Source of the DNA: Candidatus Cloacimonadota bacterium
GTDB lineage: Bacteria; Muiribacteriota; UBA6191
Length of the DNA stretch: 64,000 nt
NCBI GenBank assembly: GCA_023954715.1
Contig: JAGSHD010000013.1
Coordinates: 80,936-144,935 of the forward strand
Direction of reading: 5' to 3'
The notes below the pieces were generated by a model. It was not told the origin of the DNA and did no database searches. It saw nothing but the letters and a program-made list of their open reading frames with translations. This document shows positions 56,095 to 64,000 of this stretch, in pieces (the first letter of the stretch is position 1; every line of letters begins with the position of its first letter). Position numbers and translations under genes: made by a program.

Positions 56095-58014
56095 ATGATT
56101 CTTCTAAGACCTATAAAAAGAGTATTTAGCACAGCAAGACATGAGTGTGGAATGTTAAGTAATAAAATTAACTTACTTTCTAGCTTTTTATTTTTCTTTT
56201 GTATGTTTACAACGAGTACAGTTACTTTTAGTGAGCGGCAAATTATTGCTGAGGCTTTTACGTCATATCATAGCTTTCACTCTTTAGATGTTCGTTCAGA
56301 GATTTATACAGATCATGATGGCACAGTATTATTTGAAAATGATGATCGAAACCTTTGGGTAAAAGTTCATTTTTCAGATACTTCTACTAGATCAGCTATT
56401 CAAGCGATGGTTCGTATTGAGTATTTTGAAGATGTGAATTTTCCAAAACTACCTTCTAAATGGGTAAGGCGCTTTAATACTTCAGTAATCGAAGGTGGTA
56501 GTTCTGAAAATGACAATTTAAAGACTTATAAGCGTCATAAGTGGATTAAGTTACCTAGTAATCTCTATTCAGCAAATACAGAGTTTCATAGGATGAAATT
56601 AGTCATTCATCAAAAAACGAAAGTTAAATTTGGTTGGGCAGGACGTACCTCAAAAAAAGAAAAGGTCTTTTATCTCTCACCATATCCAACTTTTGAAGGA
56701 AAACGTATTTACACAAAATCGGTTCACAAGTTAATGGGATGGGGACAAGCAAGAAATCAAATTTTACATGTTTTATATAACTCTGTTCGAAGATTAATGG
56801 ATCCTACTTATAAGCTGCGTGATGGTATTACCCCAAAAAGATATTTAAAAAAATATCATAGACGAGTAAATGACTATTTAGTAAAGTTTTTTGATGAAGT
56901 CGATTTTAAAGCGTATATGGCAGAGTTTATTACTTCTTATTCAGAGGGGCTTGAAGAAAAAATTGAATTTCCTGTAGAGTGGAAGAAGTTTTTAAATATC
57001 GATGACAAGGATTTTAATCTAGTTTCGCTGATGCCTAAAGTAAATCAGATGATGCAGGGGTACACAAAAAATTTAAGCAATCATCAACACTTTTTAACTT
57101 TGATTCGAATTGTCGGCTCAGAGTTAAGAATACTAGAAAAATTAGATAAATGTAGAAAACTCTCTGACACAGAAATTGAAAGATGGAGTGTGTTTCCCGT
57201 TATTGAATCAAGAAATGGTTTTTTAGATAGGATTAATCTATTAAGAAAAACCTCCATTGATCAACAACAAGCCTACGAACATGTAGGGCAAGATGTAAAA
57301 AGATTACTTGGTTGGAACCGTCGAGAAAATGAATGGACGCCATTAACCCGAACTCCAATTTTTTCTTTGGCTAACAAAACGATTCAAGTGAAAGGAAAAT
57401 CAGAATTTGTAGATCCGGCTGTAATTGAAGCGGTTCGAGGTTATTTTTATTCTGTATTTTTTGTACTTGCGGCTGAAAATTACTATGCGAAAGTTTTTCA
57501 AGAGTTAGCTACTACCGCCCAAGGTATCTTTCAATTATCTCCTCCAGAGTTAACCTTCTCATTGGACAATGAGTTGTTATTTAATGGAGAAGAAGGGGTA
57601 TTAATCGCTAGAGTCTTTAATCCTTCCAAGTATATTGCTTTGAAAAATGTTCACTTACTCATGGAGAAACGAAACTTACGGCGTTTGATTTTTTATCGTG
57701 GAGATAATCTTCAAACAATTGATTTATTAAAACCTCAAGAGGTTAAATATGTATTTTTTCGTTTTAGCTGTATCGGTATTGGGACAGATTATCCATCTAT
57801 GCAGGTTCGATATAATAAAGATTTTAAGACACAGGCTCGTGTTATACCAGTGGCTGTAATGCGTAAAGATGAGTTCTTAAATAAGTCTATTGAGAAGGTA
57901 GAGAGAACGACCAAAAAAGATGTTTATAACTCTTACACCTCTCTAAAGAAAAAGCTAGGCAAGTTTCATGATCAACTCGAGCGCAAGAAAGCGGCTAGAA
58001 GACTGAAGCGGTAG
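56095..58014 (+). CDS. Large exported protein, unknown family
   Basis: Either the ATG at 56095 (two bases after dnaX) or a later one at 56152 may be the start. The later one opens directly on a signal peptide (MLSNKINLLSSFLFFFCMF). About 640 residues, basic and aromatic-rich, with no motif that I can name. Two parts seem likely: a beta-rich N-terminal half up to about residue 220 (RIEYFEDVNFPKLPSKWVRR) and a helical centre, then a beta C-terminal part (SFSLDNELLFNGEEGVLIARVFNP) that looks like an Ig-like fold. No ribosome site is convincing at either start; coupling to dnaX is probable. It converges with the FapA-like gene with 18 bp between. Confidence 0.6.
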   Translation: MILLRPIKRVFSTARHECGMLSNKINLLSSFLFFFCMFTTSTVTFSERQIIAEAFTSYHSFHSLDVRSEIYTDHDGTVLFENDDRNLWVKVHFSDTSTRSAIQAMVRIEYFEDVNFPKLPSKWVRRFNTSVIEGGSSENDNLKTYKRHKWIKLPSNLYSANTEFHRMKLVIHQKTKVKFGWAGRTSKKEKVFYLSPYPTFEGKRIYTKSVHKLMGWGQARNQILHVLYNSVRRLMDPTYKLRDGITPKRYLKKYHRRVNDYLVKFFDEVDFKAYMAEFITSYSEGLEEKIEFPVEWKKFLNIDDKDFNLVSLMPKVNQMMQGYTKNLSNHQHFLTLIRIVGSELRILEKLDKCRKLSDTEIERWSVFPVIESRNGFLDRINLLRKTSIDQQQAYEHVGQDVKRLLGWNRRENEWTPLTRTPIFSLANKTIQVKGKSEFVDPAVIEAVRGYFYSVFFVLAAENYYAKVFQELATTAQGIFQLSPPELTFSLDNELLFNGEEGVLIARVFNPSKYIALKNVHLLMEKRNLRRLIFYRGDNLQTIDLLKPQEVKYVFFRFSCIGIGTDYPSMQVRYNKDFKTQARVIPVAVMRKDEFLNKSIEKVERTTKKDVYNSYTSLKKKLGKFHDQLERKKAARRLKR

Positions 58015-58032
58015 ATAAGTATCGTATGTAGC

Positions 58033-59484
58033 TTATTTATTTGGGGGCGAATAGGTGCCAATAGCGATGACTTTTGAAATTGGATCTTCGTAATATGATG
58101 AGTTTACGGTTTGTGAATTGATCGTTCTTTTTGAAGTTCCGATTGTGATACTTGAGTTGGGGTAGGTATAGGCTTTTACATGCAATTTACTTTTACAAAC
58201 AACATTGTATAAAGTCATGAGTTTCTTTTTTTTAGACTCTAACTGCTCTATCTGTGCTTTTAGGAGCTCCTGTTGCTTTAATATAGCCTCAAACTGACTT
58301 TTTTTGTCAGGTGGAAAACTATCTAGGCTTTTTAGCATAGACTGGACTGGTATCAGGCTAGATTTAATCTTTGCATATCGCTTTTGAAAATTTGTAATCT
58401 CTTCTTGGGTTTCTTCCATTCTTTGTCTAATGATAAATTTATCACCGAGAGTGACATGAGAGGTAACTCCAAGTTTAGATCCTAGCTCATTACAATAAAT
58501 ATCGCCTACACACTTTACATCACCACCAACAATCAAGCCTTTATTTCGAGTGACTTGAACGTCTGCATAGCAGATAATATTTGCATTAATAATCGAAGTC
58601 TCTACTAAGAGATTGCCGTAACACTCAATAGAGCCAGTTTCAACAAACTTTGTTGTGATCTTACCCTTTGCTTTCATTAGCCCTTTATCTCCACCTTTAA
58701 AGCCAGTTTTAACAAAGATGTTACCTCCTGCAATTAGGGTAGCAGCTTCGACAACTCCCATTACAGTAATATCTTCTCTGGCTTTTACAGTAAACCCAGA
58801 GAGTACGTTTCCGTTAATGATTATTGAGCCATTAAAACTGATGTTGCCTGTTCGAAAGTCAACATCATGGGCTACAGTAAAGATAGGAGAAACATGGATC
58901 ATCTTCTTTTTAAGAATCACTTGTCCATCAATTGCTGAGTAACATTCTAGTTTATCTTCACTGACGGTAGTGTTTTTACCCGATACGAAATTATCATCAC
59001 GAATATGAGGAGGCTGAACCGTTTCTCCATAAATATCAAGTCCGGTAATGCCTTCTACTGAGGGAGTTTTTCTAGCAAGTAGTTGACCTTTTTCAACATT
59101 ATTAACAAGACCAAGTTCACGATAATCTATGTTTCCGTCTTCGTCTTCTTTTAAATCGGCCTTTACTGCAATGGTAAAGTTTAGGTCTACTCTAGCATGT
59201 TTTCCGGGGATTGCCGGTGTACCTTTAGCAATAATAACGGGTTCTAAGACCTGACCCAAATTATTAAAACTATCTACAACGTGATCTATTTGTTCCGAAA
59301 GAACACCATGAGCGATGCCTTCTTTAACTAGTACGTTATGAACTTCTTCTGATGTGTACATTTTGCCAGGAGTATTTGGTTTTAGCTCGAGATATGCTAT
59401 TAAGCTATCTAAACTAATAGCTACCTCAAAATCGGCCATAGGGCTAACGACTCTTTTTTTGAAGCTTAAAATTTTTTCCGGCAT
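58033..59484 (-). CDS. FapA/DUF342-family protein (1)
   Basis: 483 residues of the FapA (DUF342) family: an N-terminal domain (residues about 20-110), then a long right-handed beta solenoid with the FapA repeat signature (NISFNGSIIINGNVLSGFTVKAREDITVMGVVEAATLIAGGNIFV in pieces from about residue 215). A coiled coil follows at about 345-420 (MEETQEEITNFQKRYAKIKSSL) and the protein ends in a short beta tail. FapA-type proteins bind septal or pole regions in Vibrio and control MinD-like partners; without flagella genes here that role is not supported. GGAAC precedes the ATG. It has a paralogue next to it upstream on the minus strand. Confidence 0.88.
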   Translation of the reverse strand: MPEKILSFKKRVVSPMADFEVAISLDSLIAYLELKPNTPGKMYTSEEVHNVLVKEGIAHGVLSEQIDHVVDSFNNLGQVLEPVIIAKGTPAIPGKHARVDLNFTIAVKADLKEDEDGNIDYRELGLVNNVEKGQLLARKTPSVEGITGLDIYGETVQPPHIRDDNFVSGKNTTVSEDKLECYSAIDGQVILKKKMIHVSPIFTVAHDVDFRTGNISFNGSIIINGNVLSGFTVKAREDITVMGVVEAATLIAGGNIFVKTGFKGGDKGLMKAKGKITTKFVETGSIECYGNLLVETSIINANIICYADVQVTRNKGLIVGGDVKCVGDIYCNELGSKLGVTSHVTLGDKFIIRQRMEETQEEITNFQKRYAKIKSSLIPVQSMLKSLDSFPPDKKSQFEAILKQQELLKAQIEQLESKKKKLMTLYNVVCKSKLHVKAYTYPNSSITIGTSKRTINSQTVNSSYYEDPISKVIAIGTYSPPNK

Positions 59485-59660
59485 GGTTGTTCCATAGGCA
59501 ACTTGGTGAAATAGTAATTAAAAGTAAGTGATCTTAGAAAATGAACTATACAATGAATTACACTAAGTATATCGGAACAATGGGTAGATGATAAAGGATG
59601 GAGGTGGAAAAAATGTATTTGGGTTACAAAAAGTTAAGACTATTTATATAGTTTGAGTGC

Positions 59661-61238
59661 TTAAAGTGGTTTGAGTGCCACTTTTTTGTTAAACGGATCA
59701 TCCGAAAAAATAATTTGGGCTAAGCTTTCTTTGAGTTCTCGTTTGTGGTTACCTACCTGTACTATTACTCCGCTATGTGCAATACCCTTGACCTGTAATT
59801 GGGCTAAAGTTGGTCGATTGTATAGGATTTGTAGTTTAGATTTTTTGCCTGTTAAAAACTTGAATTTTTTCTCATAAGTATCTTTATTGGTAATTAGCTC
59901 TATAATCTCTTGTTTTTGCTCTTCATTTAATTGTGAAAGAGCTTGTGTAAATTTTTCTTTGTCTTGCGCTTGTAGCATTTTTATTTTTTTTAGTTTTAAT
60001 TCTAGTGCACTAATGGAGGAAACAGTTTCGGTTAGTCGGTCACGGATAATTTTTTTATCTCCGATTGAAATTTTGGTTGGGGTACCAATTTTAGAGCCAA
60101 CTTCTTTACAAATAATACCGTCAACTGCTGTTATGTCACCACCGATAATTTGTCCTCGTTTATTGCTTGAAAAGCGGATGTTTTGATATGCGGTAACTTG
60201 ACTTGTAATAATTGAAGATTCCACAAGTAGATTACCGTGACATTCGACTATACCGGCTTCGATAAACTTTACGGTTAAGTCTCCTTTACATTGAATTTTA
60301 CCCCGATTTTGCCCGATAAAGCCACTTTTGATAATGATGTTTCTACCAGCAATAAGGTGGGCTGCTTCTACTGTACCAAGTATTGTAATATCTTTAGAGG
60401 CTTTAATAGTAAAGCCAGACAATACCTTACCAAGTACCATTACTGAACCATTAAAATTTATATTTCCTGATCGTAAGTCTACATCAGTTGAAACAATATG
60501 AATGGGGCTTACATGGATTATTTTTTTGTCTAGTTGGACTTTTCCGTCTACGGCAGCATAGCAACTATTTTTGTCTTCGCTAACGTCGACGTTGTCTCCA
60601 GCAACAAAAGATACTACTCTTGGTGGAGGGGGAATAATCTCTTTGCCAAAAACATCTAGCCCTGCGATAGAAGGTGTACTTGGTACTCGAGTGGCTAACA
60701 AATCACCCTTAGAGACGTTATTTATGAGATGAAGCTCCTTGTAGTCGATGGGTTCATCACTTTCACTATCAAAAACTGTTGATACTTTTACATTGAATTT
60801 GTAGTGGATTTTTCCATCTTTGCCAGGTTCAGCAGGAGTTCCCTCACAGATCAATACATTTCTTATGGGTTGATGATTGCTGTTAATTGTGTTTACTAGC
60901 TCCTGGATCAACTGACGATTAATACCATGGATAATTTGGTGTCGATCTATTTCTTTTAAGATTTCTTCGAAAGTAAAAGGAAGTTGATCATGTTCAAGAA
61001 TTAGACTAATAAATACTCTCAAGCTGTCGCTAGAAACAATTAGACTAATGTCTCGTCGAGTATAATTGCCTTCTTTGAAGGGGAAGCTTATCTCAGCGGT
61101 ACTTCTAGGCGCACCTTCAGGGTTTTCAGTCTCTTCAATGTCGGCATCACCTTTTAGCAGTGACAATAAAAAGTTGACGCTTTGTTCGTCTGACTTTTCG
61201 TCATCATCCTTAATATTATCTCTATTATCGTCTGTCAT
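59661..61238 (-). CDS. FapA/DUF342-family protein (2)
   Basis: A paralogue of the gene at 58-59.5 kb, 525 residues, with an extra acidic N-terminal 60 residues (DDNRDNIKDDDEKSDEQSV) before the shared domain. The beta solenoid (SGNINFNGSVMVLGKVLSGFTIKASKDITILGTVEAAHLIAG in pieces from about residue 250) and the coiled coil (KLKKIKMLQAQDKEKFTQAL) match closely. The ATG at 61238 is preferred to an upstream TTG (61250). Two such genes in tandem point to a local duplication and later divergence of the N-terminal part. The gene ends with a 10-bp direct repeat, GTTTGAGTGC, at 59651-59660 and 59669-59678. Confidence 0.88.
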   Translation of the reverse strand: MTDDNRDNIKDDDEKSDEQSVNFLLSLLKGDADIEETENPEGAPRSTAEISFPFKEGNYTRRDISLIVSSDSLRVFISLILEHDQLPFTFEEILKEIDRHQIIHGINRQLIQELVNTINSNHQPIRNVLICEGTPAEPGKDGKIHYKFNVKVSTVFDSESDEPIDYKELHLINNVSKGDLLATRVPSTPSIAGLDVFGKEIIPPPPRVVSFVAGDNVDVSEDKNSCYAAVDGKVQLDKKIIHVSPIHIVSTDVDLRSGNINFNGSVMVLGKVLSGFTIKASKDITILGTVEAAHLIAGRNIIIKSGFIGQNRGKIQCKGDLTVKFIEAGIVECHGNLLVESSIITSQVTAYQNIRFSSNKRGQIIGGDITAVDGIICKEVGSKIGTPTKISIGDKKIIRDRLTETVSSISALELKLKKIKMLQAQDKEKFTQALSQLNEEQKQEIIELITNKDTYEKKFKFLTGKKSKLQILYNRPTLAQLQVKGIAHSGVIVQVGNHKRELKESLAQIIFSDDPFNKKVALKPL

Positions 61239-61397
61239 AATTTTACGCAAAGATATTGTAGCAATTGGTGTATTTTTAGTAAGATTGGCTTGATACTTTA
61301 TCTTATACAGAAATTATTGAATAATCTAGTAAATTTAATGAGATATAATAAACAGAAGGACTATTTCTATCGTGAGCCTGTACTTTTTGGATAAAGT

Positions 61398-61441
61398 CTA
61401 AAAAACTGAGTGAATTTATGACAAAAGACTTAGTTTTTTAG
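61398..61441 (-). terminator. Terminator of the glycine-zipper gene
   Basis: A 14-bp inverted repeat (CTAAAAAACTGAGT at 61398-61411 and ACTTAGTTTTTTAG at 61428-61441, one G-T pair) has a 16-base loop. On the minus strand its second arm contains a T6 run and lies 13 bases after the stop of the 538-residue gene. Confidence 0.65.
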
Positions 61442-61454
61442 AAGATGTTTGAAG

Positions 61455-63071
61455 TTATTGTGCAAAGTGGCTGGTTCGTTTTGCATTAAGTTTTTGCTTA
61501 ATATAGGTGTATTTAGCAAATTCTACAGCATTCAGCTTTTGTAGGTCTTCAATGTTTTGGGCATCTGGGTTTGCTGAAAGCATTTCCTGAGATTGACGAT
61601 ATTGATTATAGGTCACCCACATGAGATCACGTAATTCGACTTCAGACATGTTATCGATTTGAGCATAGTCTACACCATCAATACGGCTAGCTTCTTCTTC
61701 AAAATCTTCATAAGAGCCATCCCTAAGATCCATTATGTCACCACTTTGAACTTTAGGTGTAAATTTACTTCTTAACCAAGTCAGTGCTTTTTCAGCTAAT
61801 ATACTACCAAGAATACTAAATACAATAATAGCAATAGGGGCAAACGGCCCAAGAAAAGCACCAACAAAGGCACCAACAAAATAACCAATTGTGCTTCCAA
61901 TAACTTGTGCGCCTAAACTAGCCCAATCTGTTGAACCAAGTTGGCCAGAGCCGATTTGATATCCTAAAGCTCCACCAGCGATCACACCTAAAATTTTAAA
62001 TGGTCCTGGTAAAAATGAAGTTAAGGCAGATCCAACCATAGATCCAGTAAAGGCTCCTGCATTAGCAGTCCAAAACTGGGCTGTCGTAATAAATTGAAAT
62101 GCTTCTTTAAAGTTTACTTTACTGACGTCACCTTTATTTTGGATAATTTGGTGTACGATATTGTAACTAGCAGTAACAGCTACACTCATGGCAGCAAAAG
62201 TTACACCAGATTTGATAAATCGTGAAGCAGGGCTAGATTGACTTCTTTTCAATTCTGATTTAAGTTCACTTTGAATTTTTTCGTGGCCTTTAATCTCTGC
62301 TTTGATAGCTTTTTTTGCAGCTTTGTCTGCTCCGTTTAGCTGTCCTTTTAAATCAGTAATCTTTGTTTGGTTGTTTTGTATTGAGGTCTGAAGATTATTG
62401 ACATGAGAGGTTTTGAGCTGGTTTCCCATTTTAGTAACTTCAGCATCAGTAAGTTTTTGCCGTCCACCTTTTGCGTACCTACCTTTGTTTGGTCCACTTG
62501 CATGTCGGTTTACTTTATGCCACCCATCAGCATGACGTTCGATGGCAGTAACAATATTATTTTTTGTACCAATCACATGTGGTTGAAGTCCGGTTGTAGG
62601 ATTAACAACAGCTACAGCATTTCCAAAATTACTGCTAGCTGCGCTAGCATTGACAGCCGCCACACTAGTAGCTATTTTTTCTTGATCGGGACTGGCGGGG
62701 CCAGAAAAACCATGACTCCGTATATTGTCAACTTGTGTAGAGGTTTGATGTAATAGCTGTCTATTATCACTTATTCTACTTTCAAGTGTCTTGATGTCTC
62801 TTTGAATTTCTGCTCGGCGGGCTATTTGTCCACGGTATAAATCGGGGTCGCTCCCTGCATCGGCATTCATTACCTCTAATTCGGCTTCAAGATTGTAGAG
62901 TTTACCTTCGTGCTGAATTACTTTTGCTTGATAGTGTTCTTGTAACGAAACAGCATTATACAGCTCTGCTCGGGTATCTTCTGACATGCCATTAGCAAAT
63001 AGGGGAATGGATGTTTGAAGAATTAAGGTAACTATTAATATATATGAAATTATTTTATTCATTTTTATCAT
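61455..63071 (-). CDS. Secreted coiled-coil protein with glycine-zipper membrane region
   Basis: 538 residues. A signal peptide (MNKIISYILIVTLILQTSIPLFA) leads it; the start may be 63071 or the ATG at 63062, neither with a clear ribosome site. Residues about 30-115 and 215-280 are Lys/Gln/Glu coiled coil. A hydrophobic zone (residues about 285-440) has several small-residue helices (TGSMVGSALTSFLPGPF, GVIAGGALGYQIGSGQLG, STIGYFVGAFVGAFLGPFAPIAIIVFSILGSILA) with G-xxx-G spacing. A polar C-terminal domain (SYEDFEEEASRIDGVD) follows. Glycine zippers of this sort occur in pore-forming or membrane-inserting secreted proteins. No family is recognised; no immunity gene is evident beside it. Confidence 0.6.
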   Translation of the reverse strand: MIKMNKIISYILIVTLILQTSIPLFANGMSEDTRAELYNAVSLQEHYQAKVIQHEGKLYNLEAELEVMNADAGSDPDLYRGQIARRAEIQRDIKTLESRISDNRQLLHQTSTQVDNIRSHGFSGPASPDQEKIATSVAAVNASAASSNFGNAVAVVNPTTGLQPHVIGTKNNIVTAIERHADGWHKVNRHASGPNKGRYAKGGRQKLTDAEVTKMGNQLKTSHVNNLQTSIQNNQTKITDLKGQLNGADKAAKKAIKAEIKGHEKIQSELKSELKRSQSSPASRFIKSGVTFAAMSVAVTASYNIVHQIIQNKGDVSKVNFKEAFQFITTAQFWTANAGAFTGSMVGSALTSFLPGPFKILGVIAGGALGYQIGSGQLGSTDWASLGAQVIGSTIGYFVGAFVGAFLGPFAPIAIIVFSILGSILAEKALTWLRSKFTPKVQSGDIMDLRDGSYEDFEEEASRIDGVDYAQIDNMSEVELRDLMWVTYNQYRQSQEMLSANPDAQNIEDLQKLNAVEFAKYTYIKQKLNAKRTSHFAQ

Positions 63072-63579
63072 TTTGTAAAGTGACTACTACTATCATTACA
63101 TTATACTACGAGAAAAGCATCATGGAAGTTTCATTTTTTAAAAGTACATGAAAAAAAGATGAAGATGAGTACAGAATGTATTTTGTTTATTATCAAATAT
63201 TAAAATTAAGAGCTATGTAGGGAGAGACTATTTATCTATTATAGCAAGGCTTTTGTAGATCCTTAGCATTAAATCAGTTAAATGTAAAATTAACTGAGTA
63301 AAGGTGGGGTATATTGCTTGAATACAAGAGTTTATTTTGTTAAAATACTAGTGCTAACTTATATAGACAATAATTAACTAAAAAGTTTTATTCAATAGAT
63401 GGGGGATCTCATAAATTAAAATCAAATTGCTTTTTTCAGTAGCCACTTAAAATAATTTTTAATACTAGAGTGAAAGAAAAATACAAAAGATACTTCTAAT
63501 TTAAATTAAATTGGAATAATCCATATAGTTAATCATCAAGGAAAGATAAATTGATAGTAGCAAAACATATAGGTTTTTA
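63072..63579. other. Gene-free AT-rich region between divergent units
   Basis: No open frame with a supported start. Very AT-rich, with several short poly-A/T runs. It should hold promoters for the glycine-zipper gene (leftwards) and, farther right, the LEPR-XLL gene. I found no convincing -35/-10 pair. Confidence 0.35.
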
Positions 63580-63747
63580 TTAAGACCCTTACATAGTAAA
63601 TGTGTAAGGGTCTTAAGTGCGTAAATAGAGCTTTTACTTTTTTAAAAGCTCGTAAAATTAGACTTAAAAAGTTAGACAGTAAATTGTCTAAAAATTATAG
63701 ATATAAAAGTGGTTGATACCCACGATTTTCACTGTTTTACTGTGAAA
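63580..63747 (+). promoter_or_regulatory. Leader with four successive inverted repeats
   Basis: Four perfect inverted repeats lie in a row. The first is 14-bp TTAAGACCCTTACA / TGTAAGGGTCTTAA (63580-63593, 63603-63616). The second is 9-bp GAGCTTTTA / TAAAAGCTC (63628-63636, 63643-63651). The third is 7-bp TTAGACA / TGTCTAA (63672-63678, 63685-63691). The fourth is 6-bp TTTCAC / GTGAAA (63727-63732, 63742-63747). None has a long T-run after it. A structured 5' leader of the LEPR-XLL mRNA, or operator sites, would explain this. Confidence 0.45.
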
Positions 63748-63764
63748 TAAAATTAGGAATTTCT

Positions 63765-64000
63765 ATGGCTAGAAGAAAAAACAATCGAATTATTCCCAGA
63801 AATCAGAAACGAATTATGCGTTTGCGTGAAAGCAATTCATCACTGAAAAAAAACCATCGAGAAGAGGATATTTTCAAGGTAGATAACCTTGAAGAACGTA
63901 TGCTTTTATCAGCGGATCCGGTACTTGGTGCAGGCTATCATGCAATGTTAGTCGACCAACAACAAGAAGTTAGTACCCCAATAGAATTGCATGAACTTGC
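63765..64000 (+). CDS. LEPR-XLL domain surface protein, 3' partial
   Basis: ATG at 63765 with TAGGAA five bases upstream. The visible 78 residues are very basic (MARRKNNRIIPRNQKRIMRLRE, split around residue 20), then FKVDNLEERMLLSADPVLGAG. The L-E-x-R-x-L-L-S-A-D-P core is the LEPR-XLL motif that opens very large secreted repeat proteins in Lentisphaerota, Planctomycetes and some proteobacteria; in this copy Pro of LEPR is Glu. These proteins are usually thousands of residues long and may be exported in a type I-like way. The body lies outside the window, so length and domains are unknown. Confidence 0.75.
   Translation, partial: MARRKNNRIIPRNQKRIMRLRESNSSLKKNHREEDIFKVDNLEERMLLSADPVLGAGYHAMLVDQQQEVSTPIELHEL

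Noticed and set aside
59663..59684. AAAGTGG/CCACTTT hairpin with T6 on the plus strand
   Set aside because: It lies inside the last codons of the minus-strand FapA-like gene and no plus-strand gene ends there; on the minus strand it has no T-run.

Overview
The window is an AT-rich stretch of a diderm (Gram-negative type) bacterial chromosome. Evidence for an outer membrane is a family 9 (heptosyltransferase-type) glycosyltransferase, an RlpA-like envelope protein, lipobox proteins and type IV pilus/type II secretion-like parts. The LEPR-XLL start of a long surface protein at the right edge, the fused aroD-aroE gene, FapA-like proteins without flagellar genes and prepilin-type genes would fit a PVC-superphylum organism (Lentisphaerota-like), but this placement is an inference and not proven by the sequence. 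I see no rRNA, tRNA, CRISPR, phage or insertion sequence. Most of the window is chromosomal housekeeping mixed with lineage-specific exported proteins.

Layout. 1-6.3 kb: end of a nucleoside transporter, two secreted MORN-repeat paralogues, pgk and an OPT-family transporter. 6.5-9.9 kb: a small orphan gene under an 18-bp dyad, then the tldD-pmbA protease pair. 10-16.6 kb: an envelope/motor-like group: a degenerate FHA membrane protein, a secreted acidic protein with a PilP/GspB-like end, a family 9 glycosyltransferase, a degenerate PLD-like lipoprotein, and two PilT-like ATPases that have lost conserved catalytic residues. 16.6-19 kb: an RlpA-like protein and a peptide-binding protein. 19-24 kb: ligA, a stand-alone DnaB-type ATPase core and a TPR protein. 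24-30 kb: a heterodimeric ABC exporter followed by a secreted VWA protein and a secreted protein with 11-residue repeats. 30-33 kb: a short acidic protein and valS.

33-43.3 kb is the most unusual run: a 1062-residue GspK/PilX-like protein, two minor prepilins, two large secreted acidic proteins and a degenerate LytM-like protein, with terminators and promoters dividing it into units. 43.5-46.9 kb: a membrane-anchored orphan, a zinc-finger-like microprotein and a three-domain protein (subtilase, CBM48-like, metallo-beta-lactamase-like). 46.9-52.1 kb: shikimate pathway genes aroB, aroDE, aroK and aroC, interrupted by a MORN-variant lipoprotein on the other strand. 52-58 kb: a TPR-like exported protein, dnaX and a large exported orphan. 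58-63 kb: two FapA-like paralogues and a secreted glycine-zipper protein. 63-64 kb: a leader with a row of four inverted repeats in front of the LEPR-XLL gene, which leaves the window.

The main hypothesis is that the parts at 10-16.6 kb and 33-43.3 kb belong to a modified type IV pilus/T2SS-like machine whose tip would be formed by the giant pseudopilin. The second is the cytoplasmic protease/MBL fusion at 44-47 kb with its two small partner genes.
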